Assembly (NCBI RefSeq): GCF_042477335.2
Contig: NC_091263.1
Span: 70,612,501-70,676,500 of the forward strand
From: Ovis canadensis
Taxonomy: Eukaryota; Chordata; Mammalia; Artiodactyla; Bovidae
Length of the DNA stretch: 64,000 nucleotides
Direction of reading: 5' to 3'
The notes beneath the pieces are model-generated. The model was not told where the DNA came from. It did not search any database and saw only the letters and a list, made by a program, of their open reading frames with translations. Both the position numbers and the translations under genes were made by a program. Of the stretch, positions 1 to 10,190 are shown in pieces (position 1 is the first letter of the stretch; the number at the start of each line of letters is the position of its first letter).

Positions 1-275
1 CCATCCAACCATCTCATCCTCTGTCGTCCCTTTCTCCTCCTGCCTTTAATTTTTCCCAGCAGTCAGGGTCTTTTCCAATGAATCAGTTCTTTGCATCAGT
101 GGCCAGAGTATTGGAGTTTCAGCTTCAGCCTCAGTCCTTCCAATGAATATTCAGGACTGATTTCCTTTAAAATTGACTGATGTGATCTCCTTGCAGTCCA
201 GGGGACCCTCAAGAGGCTTCTTCAACACCACAGTTTAAAAGCATCAATTCTTCAGTGCTCAGCCCTCTTTATAAA
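1..275 (-). repeat. BovB LINE 3'-end fragment
   Basis: This is the reverse complement of the 3' end of the ruminant RTE-type LINE BovB. The typical phrases are present: atctcatcctctgtcgtccc, the 'gtcttttccaatgaatcag' stretch and 'tggagtttcagcttcagc'. The left end is cut by the window edge. The sequence is clearly diverged, so this is an older copy. Confidence 0.85.
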
Positions 276-613
276 GTCTTAACAGTTATCTAAACTATAA
301 AGTTAAAATTAATTTTGACTGTAACATGGTTTGAAAAATTAATTTTTATCAAATCATCATAAGATAAAAAGTAATTTTGTCAGAAAATATTCTTGGGAAG
401 ATGGAATATGTTTTTTCCCTGAGTGTGCCAAAGTCAAGAACAAACTAGAGACAGTTCCATATTGATTTTCTAAATAATGGCATGAGAACAGAGGCCTTCT
501 ATAGTTACTGCTTCTTAGTCTTTTATGAGAGATTTGTCTCCAGATTTTAATTGTGAATGATTTCACCCCCATTTCTAATAAATTTCACCTAAATACTGAG
601 CAGACTATCTTTT

Positions 614-816
614 GGGGCTTCCAAGGTGGTACAGTGGTAAAGAATCTACCTGCCAACACAGGAGACGCAGGTTCAGTCCCTGGGCTGAGAAGATTCCCTG
701 GAGGAGGAAATGGCAGCCCACTCCAGTATCCTTGCCTGGAAAATCCCATGGACAGAGGAGCCTGATGGGCTGTAGTCCATGGGGTCGCAAAGAGTCAGAC
801 ATGACTGAGCATGCAC
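614..816 (+). repeat. Bov-tA SINE
   Basis: This is a tRNA-derived ruminant SINE. It begins ggggcttccaaggtgg, carries the tRNA-like 'cagtggtaaagaatc' stretch and runs through 'ggacagaggagcctg' to 'gactgagcatgcac', the BovB-derived tail. It is near full length. Its short open frames are not genes. Confidence 0.93.
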
Positions 817-1103
817 AGAGGCTGTCTTCTAAGGTCTCTTACAACTCTGGCTTGGAATTCTGCAGAGAAAAAAACTTTTGTAACTCTGCTTTTTATGTGC
901 TTGTGGAATATCAGAAACTAAAGGCAATCCTTAAAGGACTAAAATTAATTCATAAGCAAACACTGTCCAGCAATCAGAGGTGGCTCTGTGAAACATTGTA
1001 TACAAAAAAAATGGAAGATTCCAATTCAGAAACTAGCCACAACTATCTGTAGATTTAAATATAATATAAGCCTGTATTTGAGGTGATATGATGTTATATT
1101 CTT

Positions 1104-1375
1104 TGGAGGGAATGATGCTGAAGCTGAAACTCCAGTACTTTGGCCACCTCACGCGAAGAATTGACTCGTTGGAAAAGACTCTGATGCTGGGAAAGATTGG
1201 GGGCAGGAGGAGAAGGGGACGACAGAGGATGAGATGGCTGGATGGCATCACGGACTCGATGGATGTGAGTCTCAGTGAACTCCGGGAGTTGGTGATGGAC
1301 AGGGAGGCCTGGCGTGCTGTGATTCATGGGGTCGCAGAGAGTCGGACACAACTGAGCAACTGAACTGAACTGAAC
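1104..1375 (+). mobile_element. 5'-truncated BovB with perfect TSD
   Basis: This 272-bp BovB 3' end runs from 'tggagggaatgatgctgaag' to the characteristic (aactg)n terminus. It is bounded by a perfect 15-bp duplication, tgatgttatattctt, at 1089-1103 and 1376-1390. The last few bases of the element overlap the start of the duplication ambiguously. The insertion is relatively young, to judge by its low divergence and intact TSD. Confidence 0.92.
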
Positions 1376-1454
1376 TGATGTTATATTCTTATTTCTTATG
1401 GATTAATTCACTGGACATTTATTGAGCCTACATTGTAAGCTGAACTAAACCATA

Positions 1455-1585
1455 ATGGAAAAGAATATGAAGAAGAATAAATACATACACAACTGAATCA
1501 CTTTGCTGAACACTAGAAGGTGACACAACATTGTAAATCAGCTGTGCTTCAATCAGACATTTTTAATAGAATAAAATAAATTAGT
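1455..1585 (+). repeat. L1 3'-end fragment
   Basis: The sequence contains 'aactgaatcactttgctgaa' and 'cacaacattgtaaatcagc', followed by an A-rich end. This is the usual 3' terminus of artiodactyl L1 elements. A second copy of the same end lies at 13505-13620. Confidence 0.65.
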
Positions 1586-3403
1586 ATTTGAAGGGACATT
1601 AATTCTCTGTACTTTCTTTGTTAGATCATGTTTATTGCCTTTGGGAGAAGATGTCCTCTTACCTTCCTTGTCTCAGTCCCTTTCCCCTCTGTGATTATAG
1701 TGATAAGTACACTTCTGCTGTGTGTACATCTGCTGTGTACATGTTGATCCCGTTCATGGAAGCTCTAGGAGTGAGTTGTTTCCAAACTGTAACTTCGTGA
1801 ACCTGTGCTTATTCTATTTTTCAAGATCAGTGCAGATTCTTAATCAGCCATTTTGACTACCATTATCCTGGTGTGAGTCCTTGACCTCAGCAAGACTTGT
1901 TCTTCACTTACACACTGTTCCCATTTACTGTAAACACTTGGGCCAAAGGACATGAATATTTGGCTTCGTATTTGTCATACATTAAACGTTGACACTAGTC
2001 ATGGAAATGTCTCTAGGACATCCTTTTTGGATCAGAATTGCACATCTTCAGTTAATTGTCTCAAATAGCAAGGCAGGTAACCTGGTTAATTTCTAAAGAA
2101 GGCGGGTGCCTGTTTTCTTCTCCTAAAGCTTCATATTCTGGTGTTGGCTTTGGCACTAATTCTGTTGCTCTCCTTTCTGAACTAATTGGTTCCACGCAGT
2201 AAAAGAAAGCACTTGCCGTATTTAGAGGTTCATATGACGATACTAATCTCAAAAGATTTTAAACTCCTTTACAGTTACTTTCTGTGTCACTTTTCTGCTC
2301 CCCCACCCACTGCCTGGTTATGAGGGGTTGCTTTTGCATAGAGAAAGCTGCTGAAGTCAAAGAAAACCTCCCTCTTACTGAATCCCAGTGGGAGCTTGCT
2401 GCAGTTAAGGACTTTAGGTGAACCTGTAACCTGCTGGAGGAGGGCAAGAAAAGAGACTCCTTGAGGAATGCAGGGCCAGCTGTTGCGACAGGTCTTTACT
2501 TTGGTGCCTCCCTTGCAGATCTATCCTCTGCTTTCTGCTATTACAGACAGTAACTGATTTATTAGATTTATGATTGTTCTTCCTCGATTCAGCTTTCCTT
2601 TTCCCCATCTTTGGCCAGTTTGGGAAAAGTTTATCCAGCCAGTCATCAAGCATCAGCATCAAGAAGGTCAGTCAAATTAGATGCTTTACAGAACAAAGTT
2701 CCTCAGTCTTTGGACATTTTTCCCCAGTGGATCCTTCATGAAGTATCGCAAAGGGTGAAAGAGAGGGAGAACTTCAGACATTTTGTCCAAAAAATAAAGT
2801 AGTACCCATGAGGTCTTACAGCTGAGATGATAGGTTTAGTAATAGAGCAAAGCCTCTAGAATCAGTCTTGGTTTATGTTAAGCATGTCTTTTGTCTGGGA
2901 TTTGCTTCTAAATCATTGCATGGGAGGGAGGAAAGACCAGCCGTGAGTTAATAATCAATGCTGGGAAAAGTGTATAGGATTCAGTATCCTCTCTACTTTT
3001 ACACATATTTGAAATGTTGCATAACAAAGAAGTTTTTAAAAGGCATTCTTTCCCCAAGAGTTTTTTAGAAGGATAAAATCTATTTCCTATAAATTTTCAG
3101 CATTCCCCCCAGTACTCAACAGTGTTGAACACAGTAAAAATACTGTTGTAGGATTGTATTACTGAGGGAAAAAATATTTTCTTGTCAGATAAATTCTGAA
3201 TTTAGTAGGTTTTTGTTATTATTTTTGTTTTATTTCCACATTATTCTATTTATACTACAATGTTTAAAAGTATTTCATAAATTAGATTCTAGTAATATTT
3301 GTATTCACCTTTGTTTCTTTCTAAGGGCATATTCAGTAAACTTTAATCAGTGTTGAGAAGTCTGAAAACCAGTCAATGGAAAACAGGTCTAAACAGTTTC
3401 TCT
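1586..3403. other. intronic sequence, nothing recognised
   Basis: AT-rich single-copy-looking sequence. I see no splice-bounded open frame, RNA gene or repeat that I can name. Open frames here are at most about 80 codons and show no recognisable domain. Confidence 0.5.
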
Positions 3404-3635
3404 GGGGCTTCGCCGGTGGTCCAGTGGATAAGAACCCACTTGCCAGTGCGGGGACACAGGCTCAGTCGCTCGCTGGGGAAGAGCCCGCATGCCCTGGAGC
3501 AGCTGAGTTCGTGGGCCACAGCCACTGAGCCTGCGCTCCAGAGCTCGTGCCCTGCAACCGGAGAAGCCACTGCAGTGGAAAGCCCACATGCAGCAGCGAA
3601 GGCCCAGCGCAGCCAAAAGTAATACAGAAAGCTAA
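3404..3635 (+). repeat. CHR-type tRNA-derived SINE
   Basis: This cetartiodactyl SINE begins 'ggggcttcgccggtggtcca' and continues through a tRNA-like head and the long middle segment with 'ctgcaaccggagaagccact'. It ends in an A-rich tail after 'gcgcagccaaaagtaat'. It differs from Bov-tA in the body and lacks the BovB-derived tail. Confidence 0.8.
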
Positions 3636-3889
3636 AAAAAAGGTTCTTTGTAAAGTAACATTTGAACATTTTTAGACATTTTTAAAGGAAACTTTTTGTG
3701 TTATCAATAAAATATCCCTGATATGTCTTTGGGTCATATTTAGTAAAGGAGCCTGTTTTCTGTCTGGGTCCTAACTTGACTTTACTGCTAAATGCCAGTT
3801 GAATCCTCAGTGTCTTCTATTTTATCAAGTTGATCACACTTATTCAGATATCTATGCCAGTTGAGACGCTGTAACTTTGATCTAAAGCG

Positions 3890-4395
3890 AGGATTGTTGT
3901 TGTTCAATTGCTAGGTCATATCTGACTCTTTTCAACTCTGTGGACTGTAGTCCTTCAGGCTTCCCTGTCTTGCACCATCTCCCAGAGTTTGCTCAGACTC
4001 ATGTCTGTTGATTCGATGATGCCATCTCAACCTCTTCTGCCCACTTCTCCTCCTGCCCTCAGTCTCCCAGCATCAGAATCTTTTGCAGTGAATCAGCTCT
4101 TCACATCAGGTGGCCAAAGTATTGGAGTTTCAGCTTCAGCATCAGTCCTTCCAATGAATATTCAGGACTGATTTCCTTTAGGTTTGACTGGTTTGATCTC
4201 CTTGCTGTCCAAGGGACTCTCAAGAGTCTTCTCCAGCCCCACAATGTGAAAGCATCAGTTCTTTAGCGCTCAGCCTTCTTTATCGTTCAACTCTCTCATG
4301 CATACATGACTACTGGAAAAACCATAGCTTTGATTATACAGGCCTTTGCCCACAAAGTGATGTCTCTGCTTTTAATACGCTGTCTGGGTTTGTGA
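3890..4395 (-). repeat. old BovB 3' fragment
   Basis: A diverged, reverse-oriented BovB segment of about 500 bp. It runs from 'gttgttcaattgctaggtca', the left (3') end, past 'tggccaaagtattggagttt' into the region coding for the end of the BovB reverse transcriptase ('gcccacaaagtgatgtctct'). The divergence indicates an older insertion than the copies with perfect TSDs. Confidence 0.85.
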
Positions 4396-4399
4396 AGCA

Positions 4400-4490
4400 A
4401 GGATTAGCAAGCTTTCTTTTTTCTTTGTAAAGGAGCAGAAAATAAATATTTTGGGCTTTGAGAGCCACAAGAGTACTCTATTATATATTT
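4400..4490 (+). repeat. hAT-Charlie (MER1-like) fragment
   Basis: The phrase 'ttagcaagctttc' followed by 'aataaatattttgggctttg' and 'gagagccac' matches the conserved terminal part of MER1-type Charlie DNA transposons. Only one end is recognisable. Confidence 0.5.
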
Positions 4491-5700
4491 TGTTTGTTTT
4501 TGTTCTTAAAACTCTTTAAAAATTTAAAAATAGTTCTTGGTTCTTAGGTCTTTTGTAAGAACCTTATTAAAACAGAATTTAAACAATTGATTTTTAATTA
4601 GATGTTTTACAAAATAAAAGCTGCAGATTCAAATGTTAAAGGTTTTATTCAAAGGAAAAATTGTGACTCTCATACAAAATGAACACATGTGTCAAAGATT
4701 TTATTTGTCTCACTAATTCACCAATTATTAGGAAGCAGTAAGATATTAAAATGAGAATTGGACTTAAGGAAGTTTATATTCTCTACCAGACAAAATTGAC
4801 CTGTATTTCATCACCAGCACTATCCACAAGGTAATTTCCATCTCTACAGTTTTAGAATAACCTAGACAGAAACAAAGATGCAGAATTTATACTATCGGAT
4901 AACTCCAGAATATCTGATAGACAGCACTGGCTAGTCCCTTGAAAGGACACTTAAATTTTTTTTTTATTTTCAATCACTTTAGTGTTTTTCAATTTCTGCT
5001 GATAACCTCCCATCCCTCTTGTGATCATAAATAATTTACAAAGATTTTTCTTGATCACAAAATAGTTGGTCTCTTTAGATTTGACCTGATTTTTGCGGTT
5101 AAGAGTGCTAATTAATCACACAGACATCCTTGATGGGTTGTTTTAGGGTAAATCCCAAAGTGACTTTTTCAGGGCAGGAACAGTCTCTTGAAGACGTTTC
5201 GTTCTTTCATGCAGTATCGTGAGTATTCAATAAATAGTATGTGATGGTATAGGAGCTGAGCTCAGGTTTACGATTGTGGTGTTTTAATCTGTTACCTAAA
5301 CTTCAGAGAGCTTATTGTTTTTCATTCAGAAGCTTTTTTTTTTTTCCCCTGTTGTCCATAGTTAAAAAGACTTCAGGGTCTTGTGCTCTACAAAAGAAAT
5401 CTTTCTGAAGTCTTTCTTTGCTCAGTTTTCATTTAAATGACTTTGTAAACCTAAAATGAAAAATAAGGGAAGAAACATTAGAAAAGCATAGAAATTTGTC
5501 CTGGCAGTCTTTTAGTCTTCTGTTGAAACATGGAGAGATTGTTTTTCCTTTGTCTTTATGGAACCAAGCTCCCTAAACAGTGTTATCCTATTTGGAATAT
5601 TTTTCACCTCCTTGAGCTGTTCTCTGGTTGTAAATGAGACTACAAATGTGGATGGTGAATGAACGTCCTGTAGCTTTAAGCCCAGCCTGTTGGATGCTTT
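4491..5700. other. AT-rich intronic sequence, nothing recognised
   Basis: I see no repeat I can name and no gene. The last part, from about 5640, becomes less AT-rich as it approaches the TATA box and exon-like block. Confidence 0.5.
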
Positions 5701-5707
5701 TGTCTTT

Positions 5708-5715
5708 TATAAAAG
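5708..5715 (+). promoter_or_regulatory. candidate TATA box
   Basis: TATAAAAG matches the TATA consensus exactly. It lies about 30 bp before a stretch that changes in base composition and ends in a splice donor 660 bp later. Function is inferred; chance TATA motifs are common in AT-rich introns. Confidence 0.35.
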
Positions 5716-5737
5716 ATGCTCACAGCTTGAAGAAGAG

Positions 5738-6373
5738 CGGCAGATACTGTCTGTGATTTCCAGTCTCAAACTGTTCATTTGCATTCAGCTCTAGCAAACT
5801 GTGCCCACACCCAGGCACGCGCGTGCGCGTACACATACACACACACTCTCTCTCACACACGGATGCTTGTTTGGCAGAAGCTTTCTGTTTGTTCAGCACA
5901 GAGTCCTTCCTCCTTGGCTCCCCAGTGTAGAAATCTCTAAGAGTTGATGCGGGAGACAGAAGCGGAACAGTACGCAGGCCGAGGAGGGCACTGCAGGGTG
6001 TTGGCTATGCGGGGATGTTGATGTGGTGTGGCTGTACCTGCCTGTTCTGTGAAAGGCACTTCTCTGAGGCTGTGAAGGTGAGAAGCCCAGGGAGCAACTA
6101 GAAGCTTCATTTCGGCTGGCTGTTGGTGGGGGAAGGCATTCCCAGTGGTAGCTGTCCTCATTTACCGCGTTATTCTCGGAAACCAAGTATGTGCAGCCGT
6201 GACAGACTCTGCCACAGCTCTTCTGCAGTTTGGAAGCTGGGACAAATGGAAAGAGCTTATAGCCAAAAGAGGTTGTGATTGTTTGCGCGATCCAAGCTTG
6301 CGCTGGCAGTGCACAAATGAAGGATGAGCTTTGTGGCGAGCACAATCAGCAGACTGCCTGACAGGGGGCTTTG
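5738..6373 (+). other. candidate alternative 5' (non-coding) exon of TMCC1
   Basis: This block is less AT-rich than its surroundings, has no recognisable repeat apart from a CA-rich tract, follows a TATA box and ends at a strong donor (ctttg|gtaagat; GT at 6374-6375). Splicing to the acceptor at 16194 cannot add coding sequence. The frame that enters the next exon in phase has a TGA at 6359-6361, and the ATG at 6324 would reach a TGA made across the junction. If used, it would be 5' UTR, and the first in-frame ATG in the next exon is at 16591. A shorter donor at about 6075 (gaag|gtgaga) is an alternative. This is an inference without transcript evidence. Confidence 0.3.
5815..5870. repeat. 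CG/CA/TC simple repeat
   Basis: A perfect alternating purine-pyrimidine run of 32 bp (5815-5846, starting gcacgcgcgtgcgcg) passes into a CA and then a CT/CA tract. It lies inside the candidate exon. Confidence 0.9.
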
Positions 6374-7221
6374 GTAAGATAAATGTGTCGCTTATGTTTT
6401 GGGTCTCCGCCCCCCCCCCCAGCCCCCTCCCCTTTTTTTGTTTTTGTTTTTTGTTGTTTCTACTTTTCTGTATCTGCTACACAGAATTGCCTCTTAGCAA
6501 TGACAAACATTTTGCAGATTCACATTTGATGGAAAGGGATACCCGAGGGAGCCAGAAAGGAAGCCATTATTTCTGGTCATTCAGTTCTGTGACCTTCAGA
6601 AATAGTCACCAGGTTTTTTTTTTTCAGATGTCCATGAAGTTGTAGAAGCTAGGAATTTCCAGAGCAAAGAACACTAACAATTAGATAGCCTTTTTCTTCT
6701 TTGAACAGTCATAGTTAACCCCCCTGCCCCCCCCCTTTTTTTTTTTCAGCTTTCCCTGTGGCCTGAAGTGGAGAAGAAAAAATAAAGGCTCTGTGCTCTT
6801 ATTTAATTGTTACCACTGGAACACTAATAGGCTGAGAATTATAAGTGTGGAGGTGGAGGAGGGCAGGTTGAAGAGCCTGCTATTTTCATAGCTGTGCGTT
6901 GGTGGGTGTTTGTCTTCAGTTCATTGTCATTGCTGCTCAGTGTCACGTGGTTGCTTAGTGCTTTATCTCTGCCTCTACTGCTCTTTAATCCCTTTTGTGT
7001 TCTAGTTTGTACAGTTTTGTTTTGCCAGACCCAGTTCCATCATTATGAGCTCTTCTTCTGTTACTGTTAATACATATTAGCCTGTTTTAGAGAAAAGATA
7101 GTTGCAGAAAGAAGCCATGAAATATTTATGGACCCCAAGAAAGACAAAGATGCTTTTCTTTAAAATCTAGAGTTTGCTTTCAGCAAATTTTGGAGTCTGG
7201 ATTTGGGGCTCCTTAATAAGG
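6374..7221. other. intronic sequence with C and T homopolymer tracts
   Basis: Contains a C-run with T-run at about 6410-6450, a T-run at 6613-6625 and another C-run/T-run at about 6719-6747. No gene or nameable repeat was seen. A 104-codon open frame starting at 6331 depends on the homopolymers and is not supported. Confidence 0.5.
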
Positions 7222-7331
7222 ATGAGTTTGAACAACCTCCAGGAGCTGGTGATGGACAGGGAACCCCAGCGTGCTGCAGTCCATGGGGTCACAAAGAGTC
7301 GGACGCAACTGAGCAACTGAACTGGACTGAA
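7222..7331 (+). repeat. short BovB 3' end
   Basis: The extreme 3' end of BovB: 'atgagtttgaacaacctcca' followed by 'gtgctgcagtccatggggtc' and the ending 'gactgaataagc'. About 110 bp, strongly 5'-truncated. Confidence 0.85.
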
Positions 7332-8284
7332 TAAGCATTTTTATTGTGAGTTAAAGAAATAGTTACACTAGGTCAGTGAAATCTTACCAGAACCACCTTG
7401 CCCTAGTCTGCTTTAAGCTGGATCCTGTTTCTTGTGTTTTGCTGAGCGCGAAGGTTTACTCTTCCCCAGCCTTTCTTGGGCAAGTACCGCTGGATGGTGT
7501 GGTGGCTGTTTTATTAGCCTGCCTCAGACCTTGCCCTTGAGCCCCTCTTCTATCCCGTAGAGAGAGCCAAGTTTTCTAGCTGCTTAGAGTGGGCAGAGAA
7601 AAGATCCATTGACACCTGGGTTTTTGCTGACTCACTGCTTATATAAGCCTGGTAAATACAGCTACCCATCCACTCCATTTGGTTACTGGGCATGTGGCCC
7701 CTTCTTCTTTTCTGGTCTTTTCCTCTCTCATCCCATCCCTGTGCTTCTTCCTTAAACGTTTTTGGTAACAGTCTGTCTTTCACCAAGTGAGAAGCAATGA
7801 ATAGACAAATCTTTTTTCTCTTTTTGAATTATCAGCTTAACTGTGTAGTTTCATCTTGATTATGATCATTCAAATGCTATATTTTGTTGGCACATGAGAC
7901 CTACAGAAATAAGACTTCTCTTCCTTTGTGGCCCAGTTAAGTGACAACGTCCTTTTCTGTCTCTGAGAACTCAGTGTCAATGCCCCTGTTCAAAGAATTT
8001 CTCTGTGGCCTTCCGGTCTAAAGTAGGTTTCTCTGCCTGACGTTATTCCTTTTGTCGCAGCACTCTGTCCTTTTTCTTTGTAGCACTGTTCGCAGTGTAT
8101 GCCATTTGATTACTGGTTTTTTCTCTCTACCACTTTTCCCCACTTAGCCCTAAGCGTCATGAAGGAAGAGACTTCATTTTGTCAGGATATGCCCAGACGC
8201 CTAGCAGAATGCCTGGCTGAGAGCTGAAGGAAGGGCACTGGGCAGTACTGCCTGAGTAAAGATCCTGTGGTGACGTTGACTGAA
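7332..8284. other. intronic sequence, nothing recognised
   Basis: No repeat family, RNA gene or supported coding sequence was recognised in this stretch. Confidence 0.5.
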
Positions 8285-8890
8285 AAAATGCACGTCAGAG
8301 TTGTGACTTGAGTTTTATTTGGGAACAAAATGAGGACTGTAGCCTGGGAGACAGTCTCTCAGATAGCTGTGAGGAATTGCTCCAAAGGGAGGGGTGGTGT
8401 TAGTATATTTGTGATTTTGGTAACAGGGGATTCACACATACATTTTTACAGACAGTGCTGCTAGTCTAGAGCAGGTTACTGCTGGTCACAAGAAGCAGGT
8501 GTCTTCACTAATGATTTTAATGCTTTTCGAGGTTTGAAAAGTTGCAGGAAATTGGGGTCATAAAATCTTTTCCTGAAACGTATCTTTAACTATCTGAAGG
8601 CCAGTTCTGCCAGTTTTTCCCAGAGCACAGAGTCCCTCATTCTTATCTCTGGTCTGAAACGCTTTCAGGATGTGTCGAAGATCAGCGATCACAGTGGCCA
8701 GTGGCCTCATCTTTGTAGAGGCAGACGGCGAGCAAACTTCTCATCCACCGTGAGAGAAGAAAGGATGAGCAGCAGCGCCTGAAAAAGGCCAGAGTGTCTA
8801 GAGTGGGAGGAGCACGCTATGAGATGAAGCTAGAGAGAGATCCACGTAGAACTTTGTCGACCAAGTTCAGGTTCTTGTTCTTAATACTTC
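8285..8890 (-). repeat. probable old interspersed repeat, family not named
   Basis: The wording 'gagttttatttgggaacaaa', 'gcctgggagacagtctctca' and the following 600 bp look like a mammalian dispersed repeat. I recall related sequence but cannot assign the family or be sure of the orientation. Confidence 0.35.
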
Positions 8891-9224
8891 AAGAGTGTGG
8901 AAAGCTACTAAAATAATGTAAGGATTGGGTGGTTTAGGACTTCCTTTTTTAATATTAAAATCTTCAGTTTAATTGAGGGCCTACATGAATACAAATAGAT
9001 CAGTCAGTGTGAGTGATTCAGCAGAGGGAGGACAAGATTTTGTCCTAAGAGTTTGACAGTAGAAATAAATAGAGATGGGTGGCGAGTATTATACTTTGAT
9101 GGAAATTTGGAAAAGAGTAGATAGGACTGGGTATTGGAGTGGATGCAGGTAGAAGGCAGGTGATATCGAGGGTGATTCCTGGGCTTTGGCATGGTTTGGT
9201 TTTGGCTTGTGTGACCTGATGGAT

Positions 9225-9430
9225 GGGGCTTCGCAGGTGGCTCAGTGGTAAAGAACCCGCCTGCCAAAGCAGGAGACACAAGAGCTGTGGGCTTGATCCC
9301 TGGGTCGGGAAGATCCCCTGGGCAACCCACTCCAGTATTCCTGCCTGGGAAATCACATGAACAGAGGAGCCCGGTGGGCCACAGTCCATGGGGTTGCAGA
9401 GTCAGATGCAGCTGAGTGATTGAGCATGCA
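9225..9430 (+). repeat. Bov-tA SINE
   Basis: A full-length copy from 'ggggcttcgcaggtggctca' through 'cagtattcctgcctgggaaa' to 'gctgagtgattgagcatgca'. It lies inside the older repeat sequence described for 9060-10190. Confidence 0.93.
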
Positions 9431-9886
9431 CTGAAATCCATACTAGTCACATCTTTATGCTGTTTTTTTCATAGTAGAATTAAAATTTTTTTAATTTTTT
9501 TTTTTAAGTTACTGCTGTCCCATTATAACTCTGAAGTATCAGCTAGGTTATATCCATTATGTATGTTCTATCTGAGAACGTTGGTTTATATATCATTCTT
9601 GTAAGGACTTTAGCTTTTACTCTGACCAATGTGTGGAGCCACCGGAAAGTAATGCATGTAAAAGACTGTTGCTGTGATCTGACTTAGGTTTTTAAGGACT
9701 ACTGAAATATTTTTGACTGTAAAAATGTTATTGCTGTAGTAGTGTAGGAGATCATTGCAGTCATGCAGGGAAGAACTGACAGTGTCGTAGGCCAGAGTGG
9801 CTGCAGCTGAGGTACAATGAGAAGCAGGCAGATTCTGCAAGTAGAGCCCGAAACATTTTGCTGTGGCAACATGGTACACGTGTTGG

Positions 9887-9995
9887 TAACAGCGCAGGCT
9901 CCGGAGCCAGGCTACCCGGGTTCAAGCAGTGGTTTGGCCACCTCTTTACTCTGTGTTTGTGGACAACTTAAACTCTTTATGCTTTATGATCACAT
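9887..9995 (+). repeat. MIR SINE
   Basis: The MIR core is readable: 'cgcaggctccggagccaggc', 'ctacccgggttcaagcagtg' and 'gccacctctttactctgtg'. Sense orientation. Confidence 0.75.
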
Positions 9996-10190
9996 GGATC
10001 AATAAAGTAGCCATTACCAAGATGGAAAAGATTGCAGGGGCCACAGGTTAGGGAGATGTCAGGAACCCAGTTTTGTACGTAGTAAATTTGAAGTGATTGT
10101 TAGACATCCAAGTAGAGATAGCAGATGGGTAGTTGGGTATATGAGTCGAGTTAAGTATGGGCTACGGTATACATTTGGAAACTGTTAGCA

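Larger units (their letters stand above)
9060..10190 (+). repeat. old dispersed repeat in pieces, family not named
   Basis: Two stretches (9060-9224 and about 9600-9840 continuing at 10015-10190) carry phrases typical of one mammalian dispersed repeat. These are 'gctgtgatctgacttaggtt' and 'gttagacatccaagtagaga' in the second, and 'ggtgattcctgggctttggc' in the first. A Bov-tA and a MIR interrupt them. I do not name the family. Confidence 0.4.

Noticed and set aside
612-1052. 146-codon open frame starting in a SINE
   Set aside because: Its first two-thirds are Bov-tA sequence; the rest has no similarity I recognise.
6331-6645. 104-codon open frame with a hydrophobic stretch
   Set aside because: The hydrophobic part is translated from C- and T-homopolymers; it crosses the proposed splice donor.
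9817-10005. Possible small gene or tRNA-like sequence near 9890-9990
   Set aside because: The wording is MIR, a tRNA-derived SINE; no functional tRNA fold was seen.
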